Source of the DNA: Otis tarda
Taxonomy: Eukaryota > Chordata > Aves > Otidiformes > Otididae
NCBI GenBank assembly: GCA_026413225.1
Contig: CM048557.1
Coordinates: forward strand, 66,454,987 to 66,518,986
Reading direction: 5' to 3'
Length of the DNA: 64,000 nucleotides
A program made the position numbers and the translations under genes. Positions 23,560-36,294 of the stretch are shown in pieces. The notes beneath the pieces were generated by a model. The model saw only the letters and a list, made by a program, of their open reading frames with translations, made no database searches and was not told the DNA's origin. The first letter of the stretch is position 1; each line of letters opens with the position of its first letter.

Positions 23560-24942
23560 CCCTGCAGCATCTTTCAAAGAGTTGCTTCAGCACCTTAGGG
23601 CTTCGGAGCTGTATCTTAGCTTCCACCCTGAAACTGTTTGGCTTATTCTAGTATCTTCTTGTGCTAATGCCAGTTTTATGCCTAAGTAGGCTTCTTTGCT
23701 TTGTTGTGCCTACTTCCCTGCCATATTTCTAGAGGGAAAGCTGAATATTTTTGCATCTTCTCTCGGAAGAATGAAATTCCCATCTCCCTGACTTACCCTT
23801 CTCTGTACTTCTTGACATGGAGAAGTCTCTCCTGAAAGAGGAGACACTATGCTCTACCAGCATCCCTGGAGAGGGTCAGTGACATTTCCCCAACTCAGTT
23901 GGTTATATCTGGCAAGATATAACTTGGGACTGCACTTGGCTTTTCTGCTGCAAAGAAGTGTCCTTGCTTGGCCATCTCTACAAGGACTTGCCTGCCTGAG
24001 CTCTGCAATTATGTGATTTTAATTGGCTTTTAATTTGGGAAGATTATATAATATACCACAGAGGTGTTGTTAAGATGTGGGTTAGAAATTGCAAACAAAA
24101 CGATAAGTGACTGAATTGCTTCTGAGCTCGTAAAGGCAAACTCACATTTACTTTCCCATATATGTAATGTGAAATACACCAGAAAGTCCATAATTAGAAA
24201 ATTATAAGGATTTAAAACCTATATTGCAAAAATACATTTCTGAGACTCTGGAGGTTGCAAACACGCTTTCCATGTAGAGCTGTATGTTGCATTTATGCTG
24301 ATTTAATCATTCATTAAACATTAGTAAGAGGCCAATTATGCTGTTCAAGAATAAGATGTTTTACGAGAAAATGACAAAAAGATACATGTAATCATTGAAA
24401 TGCCAGTTTACAATCAGATAGGATGGGAAATAATCCCTTTAGCAAGCTTAAGCTTTTACATATTAATGGCAACATTGGGGAGAGTGGAAAGAGGGCTTTA
24501 ACAGCCTTGTGGCCTTCCGGCCCTAATCAGAAAGTGAGCGCTTATGATGCTCCGGACAAAGATTTAACGCACTCTTTTATTCTGTGGCAGAGATACCATG
24601 AGACATGCTCTTCAACTGCCCTAGCTATAGTTTAGCATGTGCATGTCTACGTATAGGTGTGTAAACACAGACAAAATAGAGGCTAGAGACACTATTTTGA
24701 TTCTTCAGAGAGGTGAGGTGTTCTGGAGAGGGAAGAGAGCAAAGATCCACTGGGACATTTCCATACTTTTATTTCTGAAGTCCCATGTCAATCACTTTCT
24801 GGAAAAGGGAGGAGGACAGAGGGAGGTTATACTGGTAAAATCATACCTCTGAAATCATGGCTGCTGTAGAAGCCAGGAGATGGGAACTCAAGTTTTTTCC
24901 ACCTCTCTTCCAATACAATTGGGGACACCAATAAATCTCTTG
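23560..24942. other. Unique non-coding DNA, AT-rich from about 24.0 kb
   Basis: There is no gene. About 24000-24430 is AT-rich, with TTTTAATTGGCTTTTAATTT and several ATTA/TAAT cores. It resembles vertebrate enhancer-type sequence in composition only. Confidence 0.45.
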
Positions 24943-25284
24943 GGTGATGCGTTCAAAATAAACAGAAAGAAGTGGTTCTTCACACACAGTGTTGAGAAGT
25001 GGTGGAACTCCTTGCTGCAGGATCTGACGGATGCTCTAAGGTTGCATAAGTTCAAAAAGTAAGCAGATAAATTAATGGAAATAAAGATGTTTGGGAGCTA
25101 TTAAGCACCATCTTCCTCTTGCTCTGGAAGTTTCCCAGCTGCGAATTTTTGCACACTGGAAAAATATGCTATGGAAACACCAGTCTGGTTTGTAAACCTG
25201 CCCTTGGCCATTTGTGTTCTGTGGCCATTGGAGGCAGGATGATGAGTCAAATGGACCTTTCAGCTCAACCAGCACAATTGTTCT
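24943..25284 (+). mobile_element. Ancient CR1-superfamily LINE fragment
   Basis: Strongly diverged but collinear with old amniote CR1. It runs GTTCAAAATAAACAGAAAGA, then TTCTTCACACACAGTG, GTGGAACTCCTTGCTGCAGG, AAGTTCAAAAAGTAAGCAGA and TAAATTAATGGAA. The 3' UTR ends in ATGGACCTTTCAGCTCAACC, which corresponds to the family's ATGGACCTTTGGTCTGACCC ending. The peptide KKWFFTHSVEKWWNSLLQDL is still readable (frame 24880-25062) and corresponds to the ORF2 C-terminus with its FFT...WN-SLPQD motif. This copy is far older than the other CR1s here, which keep exact 3' signatures. Boundaries are approximate. Confidence 0.82.
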
Positions 25285-28200
25285 TTTGTTTTCATGTGTG
25301 TGTGTACATATATCAGCCAAAGATTTTTTTAAAAAAATCTCTTTTTGTGTTGTTGTGATGAAACAACCATTCAGCGTTGTTTCTCTCACATATACCATGT
25401 ACGAGAGACCTAAAGAAGGACATTCAGCAAACCACGGACTGCACTGCTGACAGAATTGAGGCTGCTCTGATGTTTTACACAAGGCCAAAATACTGCAGAG
25501 GTAAGCTAAAAAAAGAAGAAAACAAGATGATTGTTAATTTTAATGTTCTCATTAACTCCAAGGTGACCCACCTTTGAATCTCTCTGGGTACTTTCTGTGT
25601 CTGAAAATCTTGCAGTTCCCAGGTTTCCTCCATGATGGGAGCTCTCCTGTCTTCTTCTCTAAGCACATTTGGACTGAAGGCTGAATAGGGGTGGGCAAAG
25701 ACAATCCATTGTGATCTGAGCAAACTTTCAATCTTTACGAAAAATCAAGGACAGGAAGCCCAAAAGTATGGGGATTTGTTTGTAATGAAAATAAAATAGA
25801 TGTGGGACGAAGAGGTCATGGGGCAAGAACAGAAAAAACGAGGAAGACCCAGGTGAGCAGAAGATGGGTTCCAGACAAACCTCAGCAAAGCATCGCTCCA
25901 GCTTCCCAGGGCCACGCCAGGTGTTGATGTTCTCTGCCTGCTTTACCGACTCGTACATCTGGCTGCCCAAACACACAGCTCCCTTTTTCCCAAATCCAGT
26001 TGGTCAGCTGTCCCCGTTGCCATGCTGGCCTCTGGGCAACGGACCCAAGTGATGCTGCTGAGAGGGAGAAAAATGTATTCCAGCGATAATATTGAAGGGT
26101 TGCAGCTGCCAAACACACTGTGTCTGTGGAAACACCTGTTGAGTAGCTGTTGCAGTGGGAAGAGCAAGATGAAGAAAGACAGCTGTAAAAGTGCCAGCAG
26201 CAGTAGGAAGCTCTACCAAGACTGCTCTGTGCCAGTTAGAGATGTGCCAAATTATTTGGCTGCATTTCAAATATCTGGGTGTCCACTACCCTTGCCAGCT
26301 CGTGCTCCCAGGGAATACTTCAGCATTAACACCGCTACTGCCGCGCTCCCGCTGTTCTTCTGCCTTAATTTCAGCCTTTACATTTCTGTATTGCTTTTAT
26401 TTCTAGCTCCTTCTAATGCAAAGGAAAGCCTGGTATTGCAGTGCAGAGCCCAAAATAAGGGCTGGGATCCGCAGCTGGTAGGAAGACAAAGCATCGCTGG
26501 AAAGGTTTTTGGCAATCGGCTTGTGAGATCTTCTGTGTTATTATTTTGTGTCTCTCCTGTTGTTGTTGTTGTGGGTTTTTTTCCCAGAGAATAATAATTT
26601 TATCTTTTACAAACAGTTAGCTAACCTGCACACTTCTGCCTGTCCATCTAGAAATCCTTGGAACTGCAGAGCTCAGCTTTGGGAAGTTTACAATGGGAAA
26701 AAATTTGGAAGTTTAGTTGGGCTGTATGAGTGGTAAGGTGGAAACACAATGGCAGAATGCTATAGGGAAATATTTCCAGATGATTTGTGACTATTCTGAA
26801 GGACTTATGTGCCATCCATAGCACTGGCGATACCCAATGAGGAATGAGAGAGCTCACAGCTGGAAGGGGAATTTCTCTTTTCAAAGACAGTCTTTCATGA
26901 ATTAAAAGCGCTCTCTATACAAACAAAGAATGGAGAGAAGATGGAGTTGCAGAGTAAAAAAAATCTGGTTTAGATTATGTTCCTCCTAAGTGCCCAAAGA
27001 GAGTTGGTTTATGTCCTGGACCGTACCTTCCCAGTTCTCCCTGTCTGCATCGCCAAAGCCCCGTAAAAAGGCTACAGTGTAGGTCCGTCACTTGTCCACA
27101 GCAAGACCTAAAGGTATACCCAAAGTTCAGCTCGTCTTTTTAAGACTTTTGAAAGCTAAAACAAGCAACTAAATCCTGTAACTCTCCCAGCTTCTCACCT
27201 TGCCTCGGTGAACACCAGACAGGCCAAGAGACGCCTGAGTTGCAGTGCACTGCTCTGCCTGTACCGCTGCAGCAGTTTCATTGCTTTTCTGCTTGACACA
27301 ATCATCTGTTGCCATGATTTTTTAAAATTCCGAAATCCTGAGAATGATGAAAAACTCCCCTGGACCAAGGAGCTAATACTTTTCTCAGGGAGATTTCTTT
27401 TGCTTTCCAGGAAGGTTCTTCTGTTAAGTGTTTGTGGGGAAAAAAAAATATGATCTTCTGTCTATTTATGCATATTCCAAGATATCCTTATCCATGGTAG
27501 TTCACTAGCCCTGGAGGGGGTGTTTTGCTGTGAGGTATCATTGCTTTTTTGGTTGCAGACAGAGATGGAAAGGTCTGAGCTCCCAACAACCAGAATTATA
27601 GTGTCCTACCCATTTTGTGTGCCTTCCCTCACCATGTGGTAAGCCTTCTGGAGCAGAGATTCACTCCTGTTGTCTATTTTTTTTTAGCAAATTAGGATCC
27701 TATTTGAGCTGGGGTCTCTGGGCCTGACTGTAATGCAGATAACCATGGCTAAACCAAAAATCTTTCACACGCCTTCCCTCACTACAGGACCCTTCTTGAG
27801 AATAAAGGTAATTTATTAAGAAACACAGATCTGTGCTTTTTGAATGAGAGAGAGAAAAAAATCACACCATGCAAACTGGCATAAGACCAGCTATGTCTAG
27901 GACAATTTATTTTTCCCTTTTGAGCTAACTTTCCAAACACCCTTTGCTGTAATTACCCTTTTCTTTTCCCAAGCACCAGTCAACTTATTCCTCTTCTGGA
28001 TTGTTTAGGCCAGGATTAGTATCCATATGCCTGACTTATTCTGATTTTACCTGCAGGTGCAGGTCAAAGAGCCAGCCGTTGTACTTCAGTAGGGCTTGCA
28101 AGACTTCTTGGTTAATCTTTGCTCCAAGACAATGGGGTTGTTTTACAGAAATTCCTGCTGCTCTGTTCCTGTCTCTGTGCTAACAAGGGAGGGAAGGACA

Positions 28201-31145
28201 GAGCTATTTTTCCCTGACCTTTCAAATGTCCAGTGAAATAAGAAAGCTACAGCCTCCTGTAAACTCTCTGGCTGGATCTCATAAATAATGACAAAAGTCT
28301 CTGACTGTTGCTTTGGCCGTGTGAAACTTCTCTTCAGACAACCAGCAAATTCATCTTTGCTATTAATCTTCCTGACTTTGATGCCAGTTTCATGGGTTAT
28401 GGTCTGTTCATCCTGAGAAAATGTTATCCGAGTCAATATTTACACAGAATAAGCCTTAATCACAACATAGTTATGCTTCATTAAAGAGGTTTTCCATTTG
28501 CTTCATTCAGAAAATAATGCAGAATGTACCAGAAGCAAACAATTTGGGTAGATTTCCTATTCATGAAACCCTTTCTTTCTTCCATAGAAATAAAGGGCCA
28601 ATTACTTGTTCAGAAGCCTTTCTTTTCTGCCTTCAGAGGAGGAATAGAGATGCGTTTCTTCGACCTCGCTAGTGTAGATACGCTTGTTGGGTGGTGCCCA
28701 ACTCCACCCTTTGCTGGTAGACCAGCAGACCCAGAATGACACAAACTGTTGTCCTCTTAAATATTCCTTTAGGTACCACCCAAAAAAGGTGTTCATCTAC
28801 GATCCTTCTCTGGTCACAAAGACCATTCTGAAAAGCCTACTTTTAGGAGTGCTCCCAACCTTGGTGCACTCCCAGGTCTCCCAGGAGTGTAGCTCAGGCT
28901 GTCTGTAGATCCCGTCTCACCTTCAGAGGGGAAACATCCAAGGACGAGTCCCCTGCCTGACACCTCCCATGTCCCCAGGGAGAAGTATCCTCACAACGAG
29001 GTAAAAAAGTACTTTTGTCTCTGTGTGCAGAGGAACCTGTGTGCAGCGGCTCACCCAAGGGCACGCAAGCAGGCTGTGGCAGAAGGATGCTGCCTTGTCT
29101 CCCACAGCCTGGGGCAGCACAGAAATCACAGCATTTTCCTTCTTTCTCGCACTAAGGAAATAGTGCAGCTCCTTCTTCATTTGCTGTTACGCTCCATCCA
29201 TGAGCGCGGGCTCAACTAACTGGGGGAAGCTGCAGGAAAGCTGGTGGTGGAGGGCAGCCAAGCCGTGTGTCGGAGTCCGTCCCCTTCTCCAGGGCATGGA
29301 AGAGCAGATGATTTTGCCTGCAGTGCTCATAAAAAAAAATTGATTTCTTTCATCTCTTTCCTCAGCAAAGGCCAATGCTGAGCCTGGCAGATTATTCAAT
29401 AACATCCCATAAAAATATTAAACTTCTGTATCGGAACCAAATTAAAATTGTATTTCATGATGTGAACAAAGGTACCCAAGTAGATTTCGTCTCTCTCTCC
29501 CTCTTTTTTTCAAATTTAATGTCACACAGAAGAGAGAAATGAAATCTGTATTTAAAGGGCTGTGGAACATTGTGCATTTAAAGTGCACAGCAAGTCACTC
29601 CCTAAAGCACTCCATATGATATGTAAATCTTTTGATCTTTCACAAAATGCATGAGTTCCATAAAGAATAATGAATACTAGCTTGGGAAGTACAATATTGA
29701 CTGTCACTGTAGTGCACTTAGCCACAATTATTATTTGCACGGCTTTTGCAACATAACTGGAGGGGAGAGTCCTGTGAATATTTTTAATGCATTCTAATAG
29801 CTACTAAAAGAGATTTTATTTTATAATAGATGCATTCTTTCTTTTGGGTCTACAAGCATTTTTTTTCAATTTATTCATTACATTTTTTACTCTTCGTAAG
29901 GAAGCATCTATGTGGAAAAGCAGAAGAGCACACAAGTCCCGAGGAAAGAAACAATTGACGTCCTGCCCTGCCATTAGCTGCAATAAAGCAGAGAAATCGA
30001 CAATAACGTTTATTTATTCTTTAAGCCAATGAGTAAAGTTTAACTTGATAAGCGATCTTAGGAACGATCTGCCTGAGGGAGCTTGAAATGATAGTCTCCC
30101 CGTGAGGCGTTTCGGAGAACTGGCCAGATTCTCTGCAAGGTGTAAATGCATGGAGATCCCATAGGATTGTCGGTGACTGCTGAGGCTGGTGGAGTCTTTG
30201 GCACCACTCCAGCCTATTGCCTCTGACTTTCAACATGGAAAAGATTTAAATGCTTTTGCTTGGTGGCAGCAGGTGCGTATTTTGGATACAAGTGATGGGG
30301 AGGAAGAAGCTGGGCTGTGGCAGTCTGCACCCTGAGCCTTTCCCATCTTTTTCCCAGCTCTCCAGGGATGCGTCAGCCCAGACCTCTCCTGGAAATGGGG
30401 AGCTGAACCCTGCCTTGCAGAAGAAGAGATTTTTCCCACCTTTCTCAAGGACATCAGCATTCTGTTTGTTTGCCCAGGAGAGGAGAAGACCGCAAGTTCA
30501 TGGTGCAGAAAACTGAGGTAAGAATAAGGGCTGTCACAAACACCACACTAAATAAAGTGAAATTGAAGAACTAAGTTATTACATCTCTGCTTTCTCGTTC
30601 CCTTCTCGCTCTCAATATCTCTCTATTCCAAGTACCTCGGTGCATTTTCGCCTTACATTACAAGAAAGCCCAGAAGCTACAGAGCGAGTTAGAGTTAGTT
30701 GAGCTGGCAGGAAGATGGTCAGGAGCACAAAACACAGCAAATGGGCATGGATGGCTCTGTTGGTCTTGGGCTGGACAGGAAAAGGCAGGTTATTGAAGAT
30801 GAGAATTTCTTGTAACGCAGAAATGATCGAGTGGTGCAAAGAGGCACCCAATGAAGCCAAGTGCTGCTACCACTGACTTCTCAGGGAGCAGCGCACCCAT
30901 ACATGTGACGAGTTGTGTCTGTGATCAGGCACTGACCACCTGACACCTCTTTGGTGCGCAATTCACCCAGTCAGCAGGACAAATTTACAGCTGAAGAAAC
31001 AACACGTGCATCAAAATCAAACCTGAAGATCGGTCTGTGTCCCTGGTAACCGCTTGGTTCAGAGAACTGACCTTTCCCTCTATCAGGCAACAATGATTCT
31101 TTATATTATGCATTGATCTGGTCTCAAGGTCCAGTCTGCAAGGAG
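25285..31145. other. Unique non-coding DNA
   Basis: It contains the longest open frame outside repeats, 190 codons on plus from the ATG at 26022 to 26594. It has one hydrophobic stretch around residues 108-131, a Ser/Lys/Cys-rich segment before it and a short V-run near its end. I do not recognise it, and overlapping minus frames of similar quality exist. A (GTT)n simple repeat lies at about 26559-26575. AT-rich, low-CpG sequence fills much of 29.4-30.0 kb. Confidence 0.45.
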
Positions 31146-31268
31146 AAAGTAATGTTTTGCCTTTTTGCGCCTCAGTTTCTCTGATTTTAAAATAGGGATA
31201 GTGCCATTTTCCTTCCTTATAAAAGCACTTTGAGGGCCAGGGAAGAAAATGCTGTAATTAATGGTATA
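31146..31268 (+). mobile_element. Ancient CORE-SINE (MIR-type) fragment, 3' part
   Basis: The order of blocks is that of the amniote CORE-SINE. A CACTTAACCTC-like stretch (AAGTAATGTTTTGCC) comes first. GCGCCTCAGTTTCTCTGATT, TAAAATAGGGATAGTGCCAT and TTCCTTCCTTAT follow. The tail is AAAGCACTTTGAGGGCCAGG then GAAGAAAATGCTGTAATTAA. The tRNA-derived head is missing or unrecognisable. By family these copies predate the bird-reptile split, so the fragment is very old. Confidence 0.75.
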
Positions 31269-34200
31269 GCTGAACAGTGATAGAGCACTGCAGTAGAAAA
31301 TTGGTCCTCTGATTTGAAGCAGGCTTCAGAAGGCCAAGATGATAAAAGGCACTTTCTGAGCTCACTGCAAAACCAAAGCCTATTTTCTTCCAAAATAGGA
31401 TTTGTGAAATTTTTTTTCAACCTATTCCAGCTTCACCCCAACCTAGAAAGGACATAGGACTTGAAAAATTAATTCTGTCCATGGCAAGGAGGCATCAAAA
31501 TCCCTTTGTCTGTTTGACTTCTTGGTTTAAACTCTGACACATCATTGGGACACATTGTTCCAAATATTCCACTGTTGTTCTTTGCTCTTATCCTTGAAGA
31601 TTTGACTCCTGCTCAGTGTTGGTCATTCAGTTGGTAAAGGGACCAATGAGACTAGTGCAGAGGATGATTTAGATCTTGTGAAGTGAGTTAATTTTATTTT
31701 ATTTCTGGGTGCTAAATTGCTCTGTCTTGTCTGGTATAATCTTTAGTTTTCCTTAGAAACTTTTCTCCACGCACAAGCCTATCTTGAACGGTGAGAAAAA
31801 GACAAATGAGTTTGTGTTGAGTGACCGTATTGTTACCTGTAGAACAAGAACCAGATTGTTGATTTTAAGGCTTTCTTTTTTAAGCCTGGACCATCAGGAT
31901 AATTTAAAAAAAAAAAATAATTCCTCTGTGAAAATATTTGTCAGAAATAAGCTACACCTGTTCCCAAAAATCTACTGACCTTGTTTACCTGGTAAGACTT
32001 GTAGCAATTTTCCATAACATATTGGCATTTATTATGCTCTGGAAAGGCACTAGAGCGATTTCAAGAGGAGAAAACCAAGAAAGATTATTCATTTCACATC
32101 CTCATGCAATTCTTTTGTAGGTGGCTTTCAACAAAGGGTGATATTGGATTACATTCATTTTGGTTCTTAATAAACTAGTAAATCTCCCATTGTTCTATGT
32201 TGTCCAATTATAAAAGCAATGAATATGAGACTAAGCACTTCAAGATAACCATAGCTTTAAAGATAGACAAAAAGCTTTATAGATTAGGATCAGAATAAAA
32301 CTGCCATTTTTGTAGCATTTTGATGAACAATATTTTGTGAATTAAAGCGTTCTCTCTTAGGAATGTCAATAAATTACTCTTTAAGTAGGAACCACTGCAA
32401 ATCTCAGGAAGAGTTTCTGAATATCTAGGGTACTGAAAAGGAAAGGAAGTAAATCCTTCCTAGAAGTCATTTCCTCACTGTCTGAAGAGGTGATTATGAA
32501 GGGTATTTCCTGAGGTCTGTTTGCCAGGAGGAGTCATCTCTTGAGATTTTCTTGAACCATTTCTGTTGCCTTCCCATTTAGCATGTGATGCCTTTTCAAA
32601 CATGCTTCTTAGCTACATTGTGTTTCAAGAATTGAATCTCCAGTACTTTGTAAAGGCTTAATTGGCAATAGAAATTAGCATTTTTAAGTCAAGTTTTGCT
32701 TATTTTGATTGGTCCAAAGCAAGGGTTTCCAAAGTCATCCAAGAACTGCTCCTGAGAAGTGTCTGGACATAATGAATAACAACATTGGCAAGTGTTTTAA
32801 ATAACACTGGGCAGGAGCTGGACCACTGTAGTAAAATTATAAGCATTTAAAGTTATGAAAAAAAGAATTGCAAACCACAACTCTAAACCACGCAGACCAG
32901 AGTGCTCTGGGGGCTTGTGAACTGGGATCATTGCCGTGCTCAACTCAGTAAGAATTCGTCAGACATTTAAGAAAACATCTATTAATCTATTAATTGACAA
33001 CAGATTCTTCGCCAGCAAATCCTTAATGGCAAGTAGAGCCCTCCACCCCTTTAAGTGTCATAATCCTGCTTTACATGCAACTTTCCAAAGTTGTGACATG
33101 GAATGGCTTAACACTGCAAATTTGTGCATTGACAGAGAAGAAGCAATGACATATGGCTCTCCCCAGTGGTGATGCAGGATAAACGTCCCATCCAGTTGCT
33201 CATCCTAGCTGTACGCAATATAAAGGGAATGTGCACCAAAGATGTCAGTTTGGTAGAGAGGAAAACACATAATGAAGAGATGTAGAAGGATGCACATGGA
33301 CAGATGTGGGGTATGTCTAGATATCTGAGCCCAAGTATTAAGCCTTTGTCTCATCTATGAGAAGATACAGCACCCATCTCTTCCCTTGGCTTGGGCTAGG
33401 ATTAATTTTTACATCAGGAAACTGCTACAGCCCCAAAGAGAGCCTGAATTCTCTCTTTGAATGCAGCCTCAGAGGGGCACCATGCTTGGCAGATGCGGCA
33501 GCAGCATTAGTGGGGTAGCTCAAAGGAGAAATGAAGGGTAGAAGAGAAGATTCTTCCCTGCAGTCAATCCTCTCTTCACATCCTTACCCTCTCACTGCTT
33601 CCCAGGATTTCAAGCATCTTCGTCTCTTCCCGGATGGCTCTTCCATTCGAGAGTTTGCTGCTGGGTAAAAAGAATTCTTTCGCTTGGAATTGTCAGTCAC
33701 ATCATGGGACCGTGCCTGAAACTGCAATCACACTTTTTGATCAGTTCTGCTGAAACAACCTGTTGTCCTTTATAATAACATTTCCATTGGGAATATTCAG
33801 ATGCTGAGGCTAAAAAGAACCATTTCATAGCATACAGACAACTACACACGCAGTGACTTTGCATTTTTATCTTTTTGATTTTCCAGTGGGTGTATTTGCC
33901 TGGGTTTTTTTTTCAGACCACATCCATCTGCTTCATAGTTCTTACAAAAGCTAGTTTACATGCCATAATTGCCATTAAAAATGTGGAGAGAAAGCTCGTT
34001 GCACAAATACATTGTTTTGCTCCTTTTAAAGCACACAGAAGCCACAAAACTACATTAAACTGATTGATGGATGGGTTTATTTGATTATTACTTTCAGAAA
34101 CAGGTTCTCTATCTTGCCCATAGCAGGTGCAGGCTGTGACGTGGCATTTGCTCTGGTAATTATGCAGTTTTTTGTAAATAGCAGAACAAGTCAGGATGAA

Positions 34201-34490
34201 AGATAGCAGTGCCCTCAGGTTGTGAGAAATTATTCAGCTTTCTCTTTACCAAATCTCAAATGATATGTTTAAATGATAAGGTCGCTTTGATTCCTGTTGC
34301 ACCTCCCACCTCACCCCAGCCCTACTCCTGTGACATGAAACTGGGAGAGAGGGAAGCGGGACTGGAGGCTGAATACGTGGAAGGGGCAGTTTGTGATGGA
34401 TGTCGTTATTGGACTGAGTTAATGTAGGGACCAAGTGCATGGTAAAGCTGATTTGGGTAAGCTGTGCTCCCATATAGCATGAAAAAACAC
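31269..34490. other. Unique non-coding DNA
   Basis: AT-rich and featureless. Only short frames are present (78 codons at most). No gene or repeat is recognised. Confidence 0.5.
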
Positions 34491-34552
34491 TGACGGTCAG
34501 ACTCAATGATCTTGAAGGTCTTTTCCAACCTAAATGATTCTATGATTCTATA
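34491..34552 (+). mobile_element. CR1 3' tail, 62 bp
   Basis: A heavily 5'-truncated CR1. Only the last part of the 3' UTR remains (GACTCAATGATCTTGAAGGT, CTTTTCCAACC) with the octamer tail ATGATTCTATGATTCTAT. The wording TTGAAGGTCTTTTCCAACCT marks a different subfamily from the copies at 8446, 14026, 16271 and 45963. It is closer to the fragment at 2072-2302. Confidence 0.88.
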
Positions 34553-35836
34553 ATTAAAGTGGTCTTCTCCTCCCCCTGGTGTCCAAGAACACAGCGTGTG
34601 GCTGATGGCTGTTACCTACATGCAGGTTTGGAGGTGGGCTCCACAGGAGTAGCTGCTCCCTTTCACATCAATTTAAGATACCCAGAGATAAACAACTAAA
34701 GCCTATTCCTGTAATCTGCTGAGAGCAGATCCACAAAGAGCTGTTTTGTGGTAGTGTTGAGTTTGGATGCCTCCCAATGGCTTGAGCAATGCATGGATGT
34801 ATGAAATCTCCAGGCAGTGTTTCCAAACTTGGGTGTCTAAAAACTTCCATCAAGGCCAACATTTTTCGAAGCCAACTAACAATCTTGTGGACTCCTTTTG
34901 GCTACTCAATTTGGTCCCTTTGAAGTGGCTCCATTGGGTTACCCAGGATCACTAGCCACCCCGAGTAAATCCTGGGTCTAAAGCCCCATCTGGGAGATGT
35001 GGTACCTTAGCATCTTCGTTCTCGACTCACGCTGCTGCGAGCTGCCCGATGTTTTATCAGATGTACTGATGCACTTGCACTTCGCACCAAAATCAATAGG
35101 AATTGATGGTGTTTGTCAGCTACTGAAGACACAGTCTTGCTTACTTGTGGCAGTGTGTAAATAACAGGTTCTGAAATAGGCACCCTTTGGAATTGTTAGC
35201 TTCTCTGCTCTCCATCAAGCGTGCAATGAAATGGGAATAGACCTGATGATAAAAATGTGTGTTCAGTTTATGTAAGAGCTTAGCTGAACAATGTAATGTT
35301 TCAATGGAAGGTGCAGAGTACGTATATGAATGAAAAATCCGTTGATTGTTACCATGTGTCTATCAAAATGAAAATAAGGTCATTCACAAATCTTAACATT
35401 TTATGGAGGGGAAGAATATTTTTTTAATTAGGATTAAAAATATTATCTACTTAAAATGTGCCCATGCATATAGTTCTGGCATAGCCTATGGCAACACCTA
35501 TAATTTTAAAATAAAACTGTTTTTTTTTTTCCAAGAAGGGAAGTAATTTTGAGTGATAACTAATTTAGATAGCGCTAATTATATTGGTTGGAACTTGCAA
35601 GGGAGCCAATGGATAAAAAGTTGATTAAAGCAAAGTTATAAAACAACAATAAAAAGCTCTAACTCTGCTCTTTAAGGTGTTCTGAGCATTTTAATGTTTG
35701 TTCCTGCTTGCTGTCCTAGCTGGGCTGGAAAGTGAGCGTTTCCATACACCTTTTGAAATTAAATGGGAGGAAAAAGTAAGACTTTTTTTTGGTCAGTTTA
35801 AGAACAGTGGGTGTATTCTGCACTCTGAAATACTGC

Positions 35837-36294
35837 TTAAGATGATGTAATAAGGTACGTAGCAATGTAACTTACCTTGTCCTTTGGTTGTCTGTGTTTT
35901 GAACCAGTGGTCAGTGTTACCACGGCTGAGACAAGCAAGGAGGAGTAGCTGATAGGCTTTGTGAACATTTCTACCTCTTGCAGCAAGGCAAGGCATTGCT
36001 TGGGATTGCTCTCTATAGCTTCTTCTAAGTCCATCAAATGTCTTATGATCTTACGTAAACACAGTTGGACCCTACATTTACGTAATTTCTTCTGGAAATG
36101 CTTTCCCAGCTTGGATCCCACAGACCAAGAACACCTTACATCTACTTCCAGGTGTTTCACCTTTGGTTTTACATCTGCAGTGAACTCTGCAGCCTTACTG
36201 GCTCGTAGCTGGAGATGTAGTCTCTGAAGTAGGAGTAGACAGATCCATCCATGGCTTTGTGACCATGAAAAGCAGACTTGACAGCCTTGTCCAT
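35837..36294 (-). pseudogene. Possible broken coding segment, unidentified
   Basis: On minus, an ATG at 36294 sits in a near-ideal initiation context (CTCCACCATGGAC) and opens a 41-codon frame that reads MDKAVKSAFHGHKAMDGSVY before stopping at 36169. A second frame, offset by two bases, is open from about 36190 to 35837 (over 110 codons) and includes SKLGKHFQKKLRKCRV and LMDLEEAIESNPKQCLALL. The second frame runs into GACAAG|GTAAGT near 35880, a consensus splice donor. The composition is charged and helix-like, with a faint by-eye likeness to the helical IBD/TFIIS-N type fold, which is not a family assignment. Random open frames of this length also occur elsewhere in the window, so this may well be chance. 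Confidence 0.22.
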
